The translations under genes and the position numbers were made by a program. From NCBI RefSeq assembly GCF_016863395.1, contig NZ_BOOU01000058.1, forward strand, positions 1 to 64,000: a stretch of 64,000 bases of DNA, read 5' to 3'. The notes below the pieces were generated by a model. The model saw nothing but the letters and a program-made list of their open reading frames with translations, was not told the origin of the DNA and did no database searches. The DNA comes from Sphaerisporangium rufum (GTDB lineage: Bacteria > Actinomycetota > Actinomycetes > Streptosporangiales > Streptosporangiaceae). Numbering within the stretch: the first letter of the stretch is position 1; each line of letters opens with the position of its first letter. Shown piece after piece: positions 43,289 through 52,572 of the stretch.

Positions 43289-44572
43289 TTAGCGCTCCCC
43301 TTTCTGCCGGGCCTCGATGGCCTCGCGGTACGCCTCGACGGTGCGCATGGCGACGACGCGCCAGGTGTAGCGCTCCATGACCCGGTCGTAGCCGGCCCGG
43401 CCGATCCGCTCCCGCTCCTGCGGGGAGTCGTGCAGCCGGCGCAGCACGGCGGCCAGCTCCTCGGGGTCACCGGGGGCGACCTGGACCGCCGCGTCGCCGA
43501 CGACCTCGGGCAGCGCGCCGGTGCGGCTGGCGACCAGCGGGGTCGCGCAGGCCATGTGCTCGACGGCGGGCAGCGAGAAGCCCTCGTACAGCGACGGCAC
43601 CACCGAGATCTCCGAGGTGGCGATGAGCTCGCCCAGCTCGTCGTCGGAGATGCCGTGCACGAACCGCACCCGGTCGCCGAGGGCCAGCTCGCGCACCAGC
43701 CGCTCGGTGGGGCCGCCGGGGGTCGGCCGGCTGACCACGGTGAGGTTGACGTCGCGCTCGGTGGCGAGCTTGGCGACGGCGCGCAGCAGCGTCGCCACGC
43801 CCTTCATCGGGGAGTCGGCGCTGGCCACCGCGACGATCGCCCCCTTGCGCCGGGGCAGGTGCGGGCGCGGGTGGAAGTGGCGGGTGTCGACGCCGAGCGG
43901 GATGAGCCGCATGCTGCTCTGCGGCACGTTGAAGTCGCGATGGATGTCGGCGAGGCTGGACTCGCTGACGGTGAGGATCGGGCGCAGCCGCGGTGCCACG
44001 ATGCTCTGCATGCGGACGAAGCCGTACCAGCGGCGCAGGGACAGCCGCTTGCGCCGCGAGGCGGCCGCCAGCTCGATGCGGCGGTCCACGCTGATGGGGT
44101 GGTGGATGGTGCCGACGACCGGGAACAGCTTCTGGATGCCGAGCAGGCCGTAGCCGAGGGTCTGGTTGTCCTGAACCACGTCGAAGTCGCCTGGCCGGGC
44201 CTTCAGCTCGCGCAGCGCGCGCAGGCTGAAGGTGAGCGGCTCGGGGAAGCCGGCGGTCCACATGGTGCCGACCTCGAGCAGGTCGATCCAGTCGCGGTAC
44301 TCGGCGAGGGCGGGAGTGCGGAACGGGTCCTCGTCGCGGTAGAGGTCCAGGCTGGGCACCTTGTTGAGCACGACGCCGTCGTCCAGCTCGGGGTAGGGCT
44401 GGCCGGAGAAGACCTCGACGTGATGCCCGAGCGCGACCAGCTCGCGGCTCAGGTGGCGGAGGTAGACGCCCTGGCCGCCGCAGGTCGGCTTGCTCCGGTA
44501 GGACAGGAGCGCGACGCGCAGCGGCCGGGCCGTGGCGCGTTCTCCGGCGTCGTCTGGAACCTCCACGGGCAC
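43289..44572 (-). CDS. GT-B glycosyltransferase, family 4-like
   Basis: A 427-residue retaining glycosyltransferase. The N-terminal domain starts RVALLSYRSKPTCGGQGVYL with the GG(Q)G donor-side loop. The C-terminal domain has SLYEGFSLPAVEHMACATPL, the E-x7-E signature of GT4. The start may be GTG 44572 or GTG 44566 (better spaced from AAAGGGG). It transfers a nucleotide-activated sugar in the cytoplasm; GDP-sugars are plausible because gmd is divergent next door. First gene of the GT-MT-toroid operon. Confidence 0.9.
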   Translation of the reverse strand: MPVEVPDDAGERATARPLRVALLSYRSKPTCGGQGVYLRHLSRELVALGHHVEVFSGQPYPELDDGVVLNKVPSLDLYRDEDPFRTPALAEYRDWIDLLEVGTMWTAGFPEPLTFSLRALRELKARPGDFDVVQDNQTLGYGLLGIQKLFPVVGTIHHPISVDRRIELAAASRRKRLSLRRWYGFVRMQSIVAPRLRPILTVSESSLADIHRDFNVPQSSMRLIPLGVDTRHFHPRPHLPRRKGAIVAVASADSPMKGVATLLRAVAKLATERDVNLTVVSRPTPGGPTERLVRELALGDRVRFVHGISDDELGELIATSEISVVPSLYEGFSLPAVEHMACATPLVASRTGALPEVVGDAAVQVAPGDPEELAAVLRRLHDSPQERERIGRAGYDRVMERYTWRVVAMRTVEAYREAIEARQKGER

Positions 44573-44731
44573 CCCTTTCGCGCGCGGTGCTCGGTGACCC
44601 GCCCGTCGGGGGGACGCGTACCGCGAGAGCGGATCTTAGCCGCGACCTTACCATCCCTGGAGGTGCCGATTACCAATCTGAAATTGTGCCTCATGTCACT
44701 CTCACACGCCCTGACCTGGCCTGTTAGGCAC

Positions 44732-44748
44732 ACCGAGCGACGCTCGGT
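44732..44748. promoter_or_regulatory. Perfect dyad adjoining the gmd box
   Basis: ACCGAGCG, one base, then CGCTCGGT. The dyad ends on the first base of the KstR-type box. It could be a second operator or a terminator-like hairpin. Confidence 0.4.
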
Positions 44749-44761
44749 AGAACGTGTTCTA
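44748..44761 (+). promoter_or_regulatory. KstR-type box upstream of gmd
   Basis: TAGAACGTGTTCTA has full 6-bp arms around GT, the best-conserved copy in the window. On the plus strand it runs into TACAAAT, a possible -10, so it should act on the rightward transcript toward gmd, whose start is 132 bases on. Confidence 0.7.
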
Positions 44762-44892
44762 CAAATGGCGACCGGACCGCGGACGGACGGCCGCTGGCGC
44801 CGCTCGCCGGGCAGGACGGTACATTCGCGTCTTACAGCTCTAAGTTCGGGCAAGGCCCCCGGCGCGCCCGGCCCGAAGACCAAGGAGGCTCG

Positions 44893-45918
44893 TTGGCCAG
44901 GCGTGCGCTGATCACCGGCATCACCGGGCAGGACGGCTCCTACCTGGCCGAACACCTGCTGGAGCAGGGCTACGAGGTGTGGGGCCTGGTCCGCGGCCAG
45001 GCCAACCCCCGGGTGTCCCGGGTCCGCCGGCTGCTGCAGGACGTGCGGCTGGTCCGCGGCGACCTGCTCGACCAGGGCTCACTGATCTCCGCGGTGGAGA
45101 AGGTGCGGCCCGACGAGGTCTACAACCTCGGCGCCATCTCGTTCGTCCCCATGTCGTGGGAGCAGGCCGAGCTGACCGCCGAGGTGACCGGCATGGGCGT
45201 GCTGCGCATGCTGGAGGCGATCCGGGTCTGCTCCGGCATCACCTCCTCGCGCGGGGCGGGCTCGGGGCAGATCCGCTTCTACCAGGCCTCCTCCTCGGAG
45301 ATGTTCGGCCAGGTCCGCGAGACGCCGCAGAACGAGCGCACCCCGTTCCACCCCCGCTCGCCGTACGGGGTGGCCAAGGCCTACGGGCACTTCCTCACCC
45401 AGAACTACCGCGAGTCGTACGGCATGTTCGCGGTGTCCGGCATCCTGTTCAACCACGAGTCGCCGCGGCGTGGCGCGGAGTTCGTCACCCGGAAGGTCAC
45501 CCTGGGCGCCGCCCGGATCAAGCTCGGCCTGGCCGGCGAGCTGCGCCTGGGCAACCTGTCGGCCCGCCGCGACTGGGGGTACGCCGGCGACTACGTGCGG
45601 GCGATGCGCCTGATGCTCCAGGCACCCGGCCCGGAGGACTTCGTCATCGGCACCGGGCGCACCCACTCGGTGCGCGAGCTGGTGATCGCCGCCTTCCAGG
45701 CGGCCGGCCTGGACTGGGAGCGGTACGTGGTCGACGACCAGGCCCTGCACCGGCCGGCCGAGGTGGACCTGCTGTGCGCCGACCCCAAGAAGGCCCGGAC
45801 GCAGCTCGGCTGGGAGCCCTCGGTGCCGTTCGAGGAGCTGGTGGCGATGATGGTGGAGGCCGACCTGCGGCTGCTGTCCGACGGCGGCGACCCCGGCCAG
45901 GACTCCTCCTGGCCGTGA
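44893..45918 (+). CDS. gmd: GDP-mannose 4,6-dehydratase
   Basis: A 341-residue extended SDR enzyme that converts GDP-mannose to GDP-4-keto-6-deoxymannose. It has ALITGITGQDGSYLAEHLL at the N-terminus, the SSSEMFG (Ser/Glu) and YGVAKAYGH (Tyr/Lys) catalytic motifs, and HESPRRGAEFVTRKVT, typical of Gmd. The TTG start follows AAGGAGG by five bases. It is divergent from the glycosyltransferase operon and has a KstR-type box upstream. The product would feed 6-deoxyhexose addition, for example by the neighbouring GT. Confidence 0.93.
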   Translation: MARRALITGITGQDGSYLAEHLLEQGYEVWGLVRGQANPRVSRVRRLLQDVRLVRGDLLDQGSLISAVEKVRPDEVYNLGAISFVPMSWEQAELTAEVTGMGVLRMLEAIRVCSGITSSRGAGSGQIRFYQASSSEMFGQVRETPQNERTPFHPRSPYGVAKAYGHFLTQNYRESYGMFAVSGILFNHESPRRGAEFVTRKVTLGAARIKLGLAGELRLGNLSARRDWGYAGDYVRAMRLMLQAPGPEDFVIGTGRTHSVRELVIAAFQAAGLDWERYVVDDQALHRPAEVDLLCADPKKARTQLGWEPSVPFEELVAMMVEADLRLLSDGGDPGQDSSWP

Positions 45919-45960
45919 GCCTGGCCGTGAGCCTGGTCGTGGACCGGGCCGCGGGCCGGG

Positions 45961-47406
45961 TCAGCCGATCCACGCGCCGGTGGTGAAGTTGCCGACGTTG
46001 ATCGCCATGACCGGCAACATGATCGCCATCGCCGTCCAGAACACCCACGGCCGGCGCACCCCGGCGTACCCGAGGGCCAGCCAGAGCGGGAACCAGGTCA
46101 GCGACGCCCGCCCGATCGACAGGTAGAACGACGACAGGGTGAGGAAGGACAGCACCTGCGGGGTCAGGTACGCCAGCTCCGGCCAGCGGCGGCGTACGGC
46201 CATCCAGATCGTCAGGGCCAGCAGCACCGCCGCGGCGATGATCTCCTCGTAGTAGGAGACGGTGAGCGTTGGGACGTCGTCGGACATGTTCCAGGTGTTG
46301 AGGAACGCCTCCCACGGCCACACGGCGTGCCGGCCCCAGTACTGGGCCTGGACGCTGTTGTAGGCCAGCCAGTCGCCGGTCCGCGTCCACTGGTACAGGC
46401 TGTACAGCGCGACCGGGACGGCGGGCAGCGCGAGCCAGGGCCAGGCGCGCCGGTGCTCGGGCGAGCGGCGGCCGTTCTCGGCGACCAGGTACATGATCAC
46501 CAGGCCGGCGGCCAGGAAGATCCCGCTGATGCGCACCGTGGCGGCGGCGGCCGTGCACAGCGCCGCGTCGCTCCACCGGCCCTTGCGGGCGAGCAGCCAG
46601 GCGGGGAAGGCCAGCGCCAGGAACAGCGCCTCGGAGTACCCGGTGAACAGGAAGGCGGCGAACGGGCTGAGGAACAGCGCGGCCACCGCGTACGGCCCGC
46701 TGCCCCGCAGCGTGTGCTCGGCCAGCCGGGACAGCGCGACGGCGGCCACCGCGCTCGCGACCAGCGAGATCAGCACGGTGATCAGCCGGCCGTCGGACAC
46801 GATCGGCCGCAGCAGCCGGATGATCAGGGCCATGCCGGGAAAGAAGGCCGGCAGCTTGCCGCTGTCCTGCATGCCGGGCGGCCCGTCGTAGCCCCACTCG
46901 GCGATGGCGATGAAGTTCTCCGCGTCCCAGCGGGTCAGCCGGTTGAGGAAGGGGTCGGTGGTCCGTCCCGGTCCGGCGAGGTAGGTGTAGATCAGGAACC
47001 CGGCGTGCGAGCAGAGCCAGATCAGCAGCGCCGCCCGGTCGGTCCGGTCGGTCACCCAGCGCGGCGGCGTCCAGCCCCGCGGTCCGGCGTCCGTCGCCGG
47101 CCGCTCGCCGGACGGCGCGGAGGCCTCCGCCGCGGGGTCGCCGGGAGCCGGGTCGCCCGGCGAGCCCGCCGAACTCGGGGAGTCCGCGGAGTCCGGCGAG
47201 TCCGGGGAGTCCGGGGAGTCCGGCGAGTCCGGGGAGTCCGGGGAGCGCCGGGAGTCCGGTGCGGGCTCCGCCGGCTCGGGCGCGGGCCGATCGGCCGGCG
47301 GTGCCGGCGCGTCGGTGGTGCCGACGGCGCCGCGGGTCTCCGCGTCGGGGGCGGCCGGCAGGGGGTCGCGGGCTGGCGTCCGTTCCATCACACCGGACAA
47401 CTTCAT
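45961..47406 (-). CDS. Integral-membrane mannosyltransferase (PIG-V-like, GT-C)
   Basis: A 481-residue polytopic protein. About 130 N-terminal residues are disordered and include a Ser-Pro-Asp run (PDSPDSPDSPDSPDS). About ten membrane segments follow. The first luminal loop contains TRWDAENFIAIAEWGYDG, with the acidic residue expected of GT-C enzymes, then FPGMALIIRLL and FTGYSEALFLAL, typical of the PIG-V/mannosyltransferase family using polyprenyl-phosphate mannose. It could mannosylate a lipid-linked glycan or a protein outside the membrane. It converges on gmd, with 42 bases between. Confidence 0.87.
   Translation of the reverse strand: MKLSGVMERTPARDPLPAAPDAETRGAVGTTDAPAPPADRPAPEPAEPAPDSRRSPDSPDSPDSPDSPDSPDSADSPSSAGSPGDPAPGDPAAEASAPSGERPATDAGPRGWTPPRWVTDRTDRAALLIWLCSHAGFLIYTYLAGPGRTTDPFLNRLTRWDAENFIAIAEWGYDGPPGMQDSGKLPAFFPGMALIIRLLRPIVSDGRLITVLISLVASAVAAVALSRLAEHTLRGSGPYAVAALFLSPFAAFLFTGYSEALFLALAFPAWLLARKGRWSDAALCTAAAATVRISGIFLAAGLVIMYLVAENGRRSPEHRRAWPWLALPAVPVALYSLYQWTRTGDWLAYNSVQAQYWGRHAVWPWEAFLNTWNMSDDVPTLTVSYYEEIIAAAVLLALTIWMAVRRRWPELAYLTPQVLSFLTLSSFYLSIGRASLTWFPLWLALGYAGVRRPWVFWTAMAIMLPVMAINVGNFTTGAWIG
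47170..47260 (-). repeat. 9-bp tandem repeat in the mannosyltransferase gene
   Basis: About eight copies of a GAGTCCGGG/GAGTCCGGC unit encode Pro-Asp-Ser/Ser-Pro-Asp triplets in the disordered N-terminus. Near identity implies slippage and probable length variation. Confidence 0.8.
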
Positions 47407-47560
47407 ATATCCCGATGAATCATGACAAGCGAGAATGAGTGGCCCGGTGCCGCGCTGGCCGGCGCCACCCTGCTGACCTGCGGCGACGCCGCCCGCCGCC
47501 CGCCGGCCGCGCCGCCCGCCGCCGCCCGGCGCGAAAGTTTCATGGCGCCGGACGGCGGGC

Positions 47561-49450
47561 TCAGCCGCCGTGCGTGCCGTGGAACGACCCGGAGACCCCC
47601 GCGTACACCAGATGCAGCATCATGCCGAGGTCGGCGTGCGCCAGGTTGTGGCAGTGGTTCATCCACAGACCCGGGTTGCCCGCCTCGAACGCGACCTCCC
47701 ACACCTCCCCCGGCCGTACGTCGAAGGTGTCCAGCAGCAGCGGGGTGCCCGACGGCGCGCGGCCGTCCCGGGCGAGCACCTGGACGGTGTGCCCGTGCAG
47801 GTGCCAGGGATGCGTCTCCAGGCTCCGGTTCACCACGGTGACCCGGACCAGGTCGCCCTCCCCGACCAGCTGGGCGGGGACGTCGGGATAGGCCCGGCCG
47901 TTCACCGTGTGCGCGTACATCGGGCGGCCGCCGGACACCGCGAACCCCCGGTCCAGCACCATGGTGAACCGCCGGTCGAAGGGGCCCGCCGCGGGGAGCG
48001 GCGCCGGCGCCGGCGTCCCGTAGGCCAGCGGGTCGAACTCCGGCCAGCCGGCGGTGCCCTCCGGCGGTCCCGGCGCCGCGCCGGCGACCAGCCGCAGGAA
48101 GGACGGCCGGCCGTCCACCCCGAGCACGGCGCCGCCCGCCGGCATCGGGAAGACCACGTCGTACCGGCCGCCGGCCGGCAGGCGCAGCGCCACCCGTTCC
48201 AGCTCGCCCGGCCCGGCCAGATCCCGCCCGTCGATCGCGGCCACCCGGAACCGGGTGCCGGCCAGCGTGAACCGGTGCGGGGTGCTGTCGGTGTTGACCA
48301 GCCGCAGCCGGACCGGCGTGCCCGCCGCCGTCCGCCGGTCGAACGGCCCGTCCCGGTCGCCGAGCACGAGCGCCCCGCCCAGGGTGTGCGCCGCCAGGGT
48401 GATGTTCTCCTCCCCGGCGGGCCCGGCGCGCCGCGGCGCGACCACCAGCATGCCGTACAGGCCCATCCGGACGCCCAGGTCGGACACCTCGTGCGTGTGG
48501 TACCAGTACGTGCCCGCCTGGTCGGCGCGGAACCGGTACTCGAAGGTGCCGCCCGGCCGCACCGCCTCCTGCGTGAGGCCGGGCACGCCGTCCTCGCCGG
48601 CCGGCACGTCGTAGCCGTGCCAGTGCAGCGTCACCCCGGCGGCGATGTCGGCGTTGCGCAGCGTCACCTCCACCAGGTCGCCCTCGGTGGCGGTGAGCGC
48701 CGGTCCCGGGACTCGGCCGTCGAACGTCCAGGCGGCGACCCGCCGCCCGGACGCCAGGGTGACGGTCGCGGTGCGCGCGGTCAGCGTGTAACGGCGGACC
48801 GTGCCGCCGGGCGCGGGCTCGCGCGGGCCGCGCAGCTCCGCCACCGGGCGGGCCTGGTGGACGTGCCCGGCGGCCGGGCCGCCGCCGGCGTCGACCGGTG
48901 CGGCCGGGACCAGCGCCGTCCCGGCGGCCGCCACCGCGAGCGCGGCCGTCCCGGCCGCGAGCCACCCCGCCCGGGGCACCGGCGGGCGGGCCGCCCGCCA
49001 GGTCAGCAGGGTCGCGGCACCGGTCACCGCCACCGCGAGCAGCGCGGCGGTCCATGACACCGGGTAGCCGCCCACCAGCGTGACCACCGGCCCGGCCGCC
49101 GCGGCGTACCCGGCGGCGAACAGCGGCACCACCACGGCCGCGCCGCCGGCCGGCCGGCCGGTGCGGGCGGCGGGCAGCAGCCGGGGCAGCGACATCACCA
49201 CCGCGGCCGCCGCGGTGGCGGCGGCGAGCGGCAGGGTGAGCGTCACCTTGTCCTGGACGAACCACCACCCGGCCGGCCAGAGCGCCGCCACGACGCCCAG
49301 CCTGGCCAGGGTGAACGCCAGCCCGGCGGCCAGCGCGGCCGCCGCCGCCCGGGCCCGCCCGGTCACCGCGGCCGTGGCCGCCCCCAGCAGGGCCACGGTG
49401 GCGGCCACCGCGGCCACCAGGTCCAGGACGGTCAGGCCCGTGACGCTCAT
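47561..49450 (-). CDS. Multicopper oxidase with membrane-embedded N-terminal domain
   Basis: A 629-residue protein. The first 185 residues hold about five or six hydrophobic segments and no classical signal. The copper-oxidase part follows with the ligand motifs HWHG (276-279), WYHTH (316-320), HPWHLHGH (547-554) and HCHNLAHADLGMM (599-611), where Cys600 is the type 1 ligand and Met610/611 the axial ligand. All four coppers can be bound. It would oxidise metals or organics outside the membrane. It overlaps the DUF6220 gene by four bases, so both are co-expressed. Confidence 0.92.
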   Translation of the reverse strand: MSVTGLTVLDLVAAVAATVALLGAATAAVTGRARAAAAALAAGLAFTLARLGVVAALWPAGWWFVQDKVTLTLPLAAATAAAAVVMSLPRLLPAARTGRPAGGAAVVVPLFAAGYAAAAGPVVTLVGGYPVSWTAALLAVAVTGAATLLTWRAARPPVPRAGWLAAGTAALAVAAAGTALVPAAPVDAGGGPAAGHVHQARPVAELRGPREPAPGGTVRRYTLTARTATVTLASGRRVAAWTFDGRVPGPALTATEGDLVEVTLRNADIAAGVTLHWHGYDVPAGEDGVPGLTQEAVRPGGTFEYRFRADQAGTYWYHTHEVSDLGVRMGLYGMLVVAPRRAGPAGEENITLAAHTLGGALVLGDRDGPFDRRTAAGTPVRLRLVNTDSTPHRFTLAGTRFRVAAIDGRDLAGPGELERVALRLPAGGRYDVVFPMPAGGAVLGVDGRPSFLRLVAGAAPGPPEGTAGWPEFDPLAYGTPAPAPLPAAGPFDRRFTMVLDRGFAVSGGRPMYAHTVNGRAYPDVPAQLVGEGDLVRVTVVNRSLETHPWHLHGHTVQVLARDGRAPSGTPLLLDTFDVRPGEVWEVAFEAGNPGLWMNHCHNLAHADLGMMLHLVYAGVSGSFHGTHGG

Positions 49451-49893
49451 CGGGCGGGCATGGCGCCGGCCGGTGCCGCCGTCGCCGCGCCCTCGGCCAT
49501 GAACAGCCGGGCCCGGCGGAACGCGGTGGCGGCCACACCCATGGTCGCCATGCCGTTCAGCGCGTGCAGGCCGAGCACGGCCAGGCTCACCGGGGTGGTG
49601 GCGCCGGTGTCGTCGGACAGCACCTTGCCCACCATGACGATCAGCGCCTGCACGATCACCAGGCCGAGGGGGGCGATGGTCAGGCCGATCAGCCGGCCGG
49701 GCGCCCGGGCCAGCGCGGCGGCGATGGTGGCGAGGATCGACAGCAGCGGGATGACCGCCATGCCGGTGATGGAGTGCAACGCGAACGAGCCGTCGTCCAG
49801 CGGCCGGTCGAACGCGCCGACCCCCGCGAAGTAGAACTGCACGACCAGGGCGAGCAGCGTGAGTCCGGCCAGGGCGGTGTAGACCTTGCGCAC
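49447..49893 (-). CDS. DUF6220-like four-helix membrane protein
   Basis: A 148-residue membrane protein with four hydrophobic helices and conserved His positions in DGSFALHSITGMAVIPLL and LAVLGLHALNGMAT, a pattern seen in heme-binding or electron-transfer membrane proteins. It immediately precedes the multicopper oxidase gene (4-base overlap) and has GAGGTCC-type sequence before its start. I infer a membrane partner, perhaps for electron or copper transfer. Confidence 0.75.
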   Translation of the reverse strand: MRKVYTALAGLTLLALVVQFYFAGVGAFDRPLDDGSFALHSITGMAVIPLLSILATIAAALARAPGRLIGLTIAPLGLVIVQALIVMVGKVLSDDTGATTPVSLAVLGLHALNGMATMGVAATAFRRARLFMAEGAATAAPAGAMPAR

Positions 49894-50054
49894 GGGGACC
49901 TCCTCTTAGAGGTTCGGGAAGTCCCTGGATCGTCGCGGATCGGCGCCGCCCGATCGTCCGCCCGGCAGATGCTTTCCGGCTACCCCGCCGGACGCGCCGC
50001 GCGGGCGCCGGCTACCACGGCGGGAGTACGCCGGTCTCCCGGGGGAGTGCCGGA

Positions 50055-51257
50055 TCAGACCTCGACGGGCAGCGTCTTGACGCCGTTGATGAAGTTCGAC
50101 CGCAGCCGCCGGGCCGGCCCGACCGGGCGCAGCCTGGGCAGCCGCCGGGCCAGCGTCTCCAGCAGCACGCGAAGCTCCAGCTTGGCCAGGTGGTTGCCCA
50201 GGCAGAAGTGGGCGCCGCCGCCGCCGAACCCGATGTGCGGGTTGGGGTCGCGGCCGATGTCGAACGTGCCGGGGGAGTCGAAGACGTCCTCGTCGCGGTT
50301 GGCCGAGGAGTAGAACACCACGACCTTGTCGCCCTCCCGGATTTCCCGGCCGCCGAGGACGGTGTCACGGGTCGCCGTCCGGCGGAACAGGTTCACCGGC
50401 GACACCCAGCGGACGATCTCGTCGGCGGCGGTCCGGGCCAGCGACGGGTCGGCCACCAGCCGGTCCCACTGCTCAGGATGCTCGAACAGCGCGACCATGC
50501 CGCCGGAGGCGGCGTTGCGGGTGGTCTCGTTGCCGGCCACCAGCAGCAGCAGGACGAACAGGTCGAACTCCTGGACCGACAGCTCCTGGCCGTCCTCGCC
50601 GGACTGCAGCAGCTTGGTGACGATGTCCGGCCGCGGGTCGGCCCGGCGCCGTTCGGCGAGTTCGTTGGCGTACGCGTAGACCTCCATCGCGGCGTCCCGG
50701 CCCTCGGCGGGGTCGCCGGCGTAGTCGGGGTCCTCCGAGCCGATCATCCGGTTGGACCATTCGAAGATCATTTCGCGATCCTCGACCGGCGCGCCGAGCA
50801 GCTCGCAGATCACGTACAGCGGCAGCGGGGCCGCCACGTCGGTGACGAAGTCCACCCGGCCCTTGGCCGCCGCCTGCTCGACCAGGTCCGCGCAGATCTC
50901 CCGGATGTGCTCCTCCAGCGCGCCGATCTGCCGCGGGGTGAAGCCCCGGTTGACCAGCGAGCGGGTGCGGGTGTGCTCTGGCGGGTCCTGGTTGAGCATC
51001 ATGAGCCGTTGCAGTTCCAGCTGCTCGGGCGGCACCTCGTTGAACAGCGCGAGCCGGCGGTGGGAGGAGAAGAGCTCCGGGTGCCGGGAGACGTGCACGA
51101 CGTCCCGGTGCCTGGTGACCGCCCAGAACCCGGGCCAGCCCCGGGCGGCGTCCCCCTCGTGCCAGTGGACCGGATCGTGCGCCCGCAGCCAGGCCAGCTG
51201 GTCGTACGGGGCGCCGTCGCGCGCGTACCGGTCCTGGTCGACGAGGTCGATCTCCAT
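50055..51257 (-). CDS. Cytochrome P450, CYP125/CYP142-like steroid 26-hydroxylase
   Basis: A 400-residue P450. It shows the I-helix AGNETTR (241-247), the ExxR motif Glu280-Arg283, and the heme loop FGGGGAHFCLGNHLA with ligand Cys352. The segments MMLNQDPPEHTRTRSLVNRG and FEWSNRMIGSEDPDY resemble CYP125, which oxidises C26/27 of cholesterol or cholestenone to the acid. I choose ATG 51257 (AGGTGG upstream). A KstR-type box lies 45-58 bases before the start. CYP125 versus CYP142 cannot be settled by eye. Confidence 0.88.
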   Translation of the reverse strand: MEIDLVDQDRYARDGAPYDQLAWLRAHDPVHWHEGDAARGWPGFWAVTRHRDVVHVSRHPELFSSHRRLALFNEVPPEQLELQRLMMLNQDPPEHTRTRSLVNRGFTPRQIGALEEHIREICADLVEQAAAKGRVDFVTDVAAPLPLYVICELLGAPVEDREMIFEWSNRMIGSEDPDYAGDPAEGRDAAMEVYAYANELAERRRADPRPDIVTKLLQSGEDGQELSVQEFDLFVLLLLVAGNETTRNAASGGMVALFEHPEQWDRLVADPSLARTAADEIVRWVSPVNLFRRTATRDTVLGGREIREGDKVVVFYSSANRDEDVFDSPGTFDIGRDPNPHIGFGGGGAHFCLGNHLAKLELRVLLETLARRLPRLRPVGPARRLRSNFINGVKTLPVEV

Positions 51258-51770
51258 ATGGCCACCTGTGGTTGCGCAAGCGCTTGGTCGAAAAGGATAT
51301 CTGCAACGTGTTCTATTACGGCCCGCCGGGTCCGTCAAGGCGGCCGGCCGCCGGCGGGAGCCGATCCGCCCGGAGCCGTGAGTCTACGTCCGGCGCGGGT
51401 CCGGTCGGTCCCGGTTCCGGCCGTCCGGTCCGCCGCCGGACACCGCCGGACGCCGCCCTGGCCGGGGGCTCGCCGCTTGACCCACGAATCACCGATATTT
51501 CGGTATTTCCCGGATCGGCTGACTTATTAGTGTGTGTGGCGAGAATTCAGGAATGGCGACTGAGGTGATCGGCCGGATAATGGCGACGTTTTCCTAAAAG
51601 GCCACTCCGGTGCTACCGGACGGGAAATGATGGGCGGCAGGTACAGCCGCGCACCCTGCTCCGATGCCGCTGCCGGCGATCCGGCCGGACCGGCCGTTTC
51701 GGTGCGCGGCGCCGACGGCACCGGCCGCGGATACCGCCGGCCGGACGACCTGGAAAAGCGAGGAGAATCC
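51258..51770. other. Divergent intergenic region between P450 and SOD-like genes
   Basis: It holds the P450 promoter with its KstR-type box, a CAAGCGCTTG palindrome (51280-51289), an ACCGA-TATT-TCGGT dyad at 51491-51504 in an AT-richer stretch, and the leader of the SOD-like gene. No other gene is supported. Confidence 0.5.
51302..51315. promoter_or_regulatory. KstR-type box of the P450 gene
   Basis: TGCAACGTGTTCTA on the plus strand (TAGAACACGTTGCA toward the gene) fits TnnAACnnGTTnnA. A TATCCT -10 candidate follows on the minus strand a few bases downstream. Confidence 0.75.
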
Positions 51771-52466
51771 ATGATGGAAATGCGTGCCGCCCTGCCGGCG
51801 GTGCTGGCGCCACTGACCGCTTTCGCTGCCCTCACCACATTCACCACCTCCGGTGCCGCCACGCCGGCCGCCCGCCCGGCGACGCCGGGCCCGCCCGTCG
51901 CCGGACCGGCGGCGCCCGGATCCCCGCCGGTGCCGCCCGGTCCCGGCGCCCGCCCGGCGCCGCCCCGGCCGCCCGCGCCGCGTCCCGAGCCCTTCCTGGC
52001 CCTCGGGCGGTTCGAGCCGTACGGGCCGGGCCGGCCGGCGGTCACCTACGACCGCCGGCTGGTGCCGCCCGGCACGCTGGTCGCGCTGGCGGCCGCCCCC
52101 GGCGAGGACGGGCGCACCATCGTCCAGTTGCGGGTGCAGGGCCTGCGCCCGGGACACACCTACGGCGCGCACGTGCACGTCCGGCCGTGCGGGCCCACCG
52201 GCGAGCACGCCGGTCCGCACTACCAGAACGTCCCCGACCCCCGGCAGCCGTCCGTCGACCCCGCCTACGCCAACCCGCGCAACGAGATCTGGCTGGACTT
52301 CACCACCGACCGCCGCGGCGACGGCCAGGCCCGCGCCCAGGTGCCGTGGCGGGTGCGCGGCGACTCCCGGCGCTCGGTAGTGGTGCACGCGCAGCGCACC
52401 AGCACCGCCCCCGGCCACGCCGGCATGGCCGGCCCTCGGGTCGCCTGCGTCGACGTGAACCTCTGA
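51771..52466 (+). CDS. Secreted Cu/Zn superoxide dismutase-like protein
   Basis: A 231-residue exported protein. After a signal (1-30) comes a long Pro/Ala-rich linker to about residue 75, then a SOD_Cu-type domain: TYGAHVHVRPCGPTGEHAGPHYQN provides His ligands (given here as GAHVHVRPCG and AGPHYQN), and a later SVVVHAQRTS supplies another, ending with a second Cys in RVACVDVNL. It would dismutate superoxide outside the cell, although the ligand set looks reduced against bacterial SodC. ATG 51771 follows AGGAGA. Confidence 0.75.
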   Translation: MMEMRAALPAVLAPLTAFAALTTFTTSGAATPAARPATPGPPVAGPAAPGSPPVPPGPGARPAPPRPPAPRPEPFLALGRFEPYGPGRPAVTYDRRLVPPGTLVALAAAPGEDGRTIVQLRVQGLRPGHTYGAHVHVRPCGPTGEHAGPHYQNVPDPRQPSVDPAYANPRNEIWLDFTTDRRGDGQARAQVPWRVRGDSRRSVVVHAQRTSTAPGHAGMAGPRVACVDVNL

Positions 52467-52572
52467 CCGCCCGGGGGCGGGCGGCGGCGGCCGCCCGCCC
52501 CCCGGCCTGGTGGAACGGCCGTCCCGGCCGAGGCGCGGACGTGGTGATCGTCGTCATGGTAGGCATATGCAC

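Larger units (their letters stand above)
44573..44892. other. Divergent promoter region between glycosyltransferase and gmd
   Basis: The 320-base region has a KstR-type box (44748-44761), a perfect hairpin dyad directly before it (44732-44748), and an AT-richer stretch at 44660-44700. A TAAGAT (minus strand, 44633-44638) may be the -10 for the glycosyltransferase operon. No gene is supported. Confidence 0.5.
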
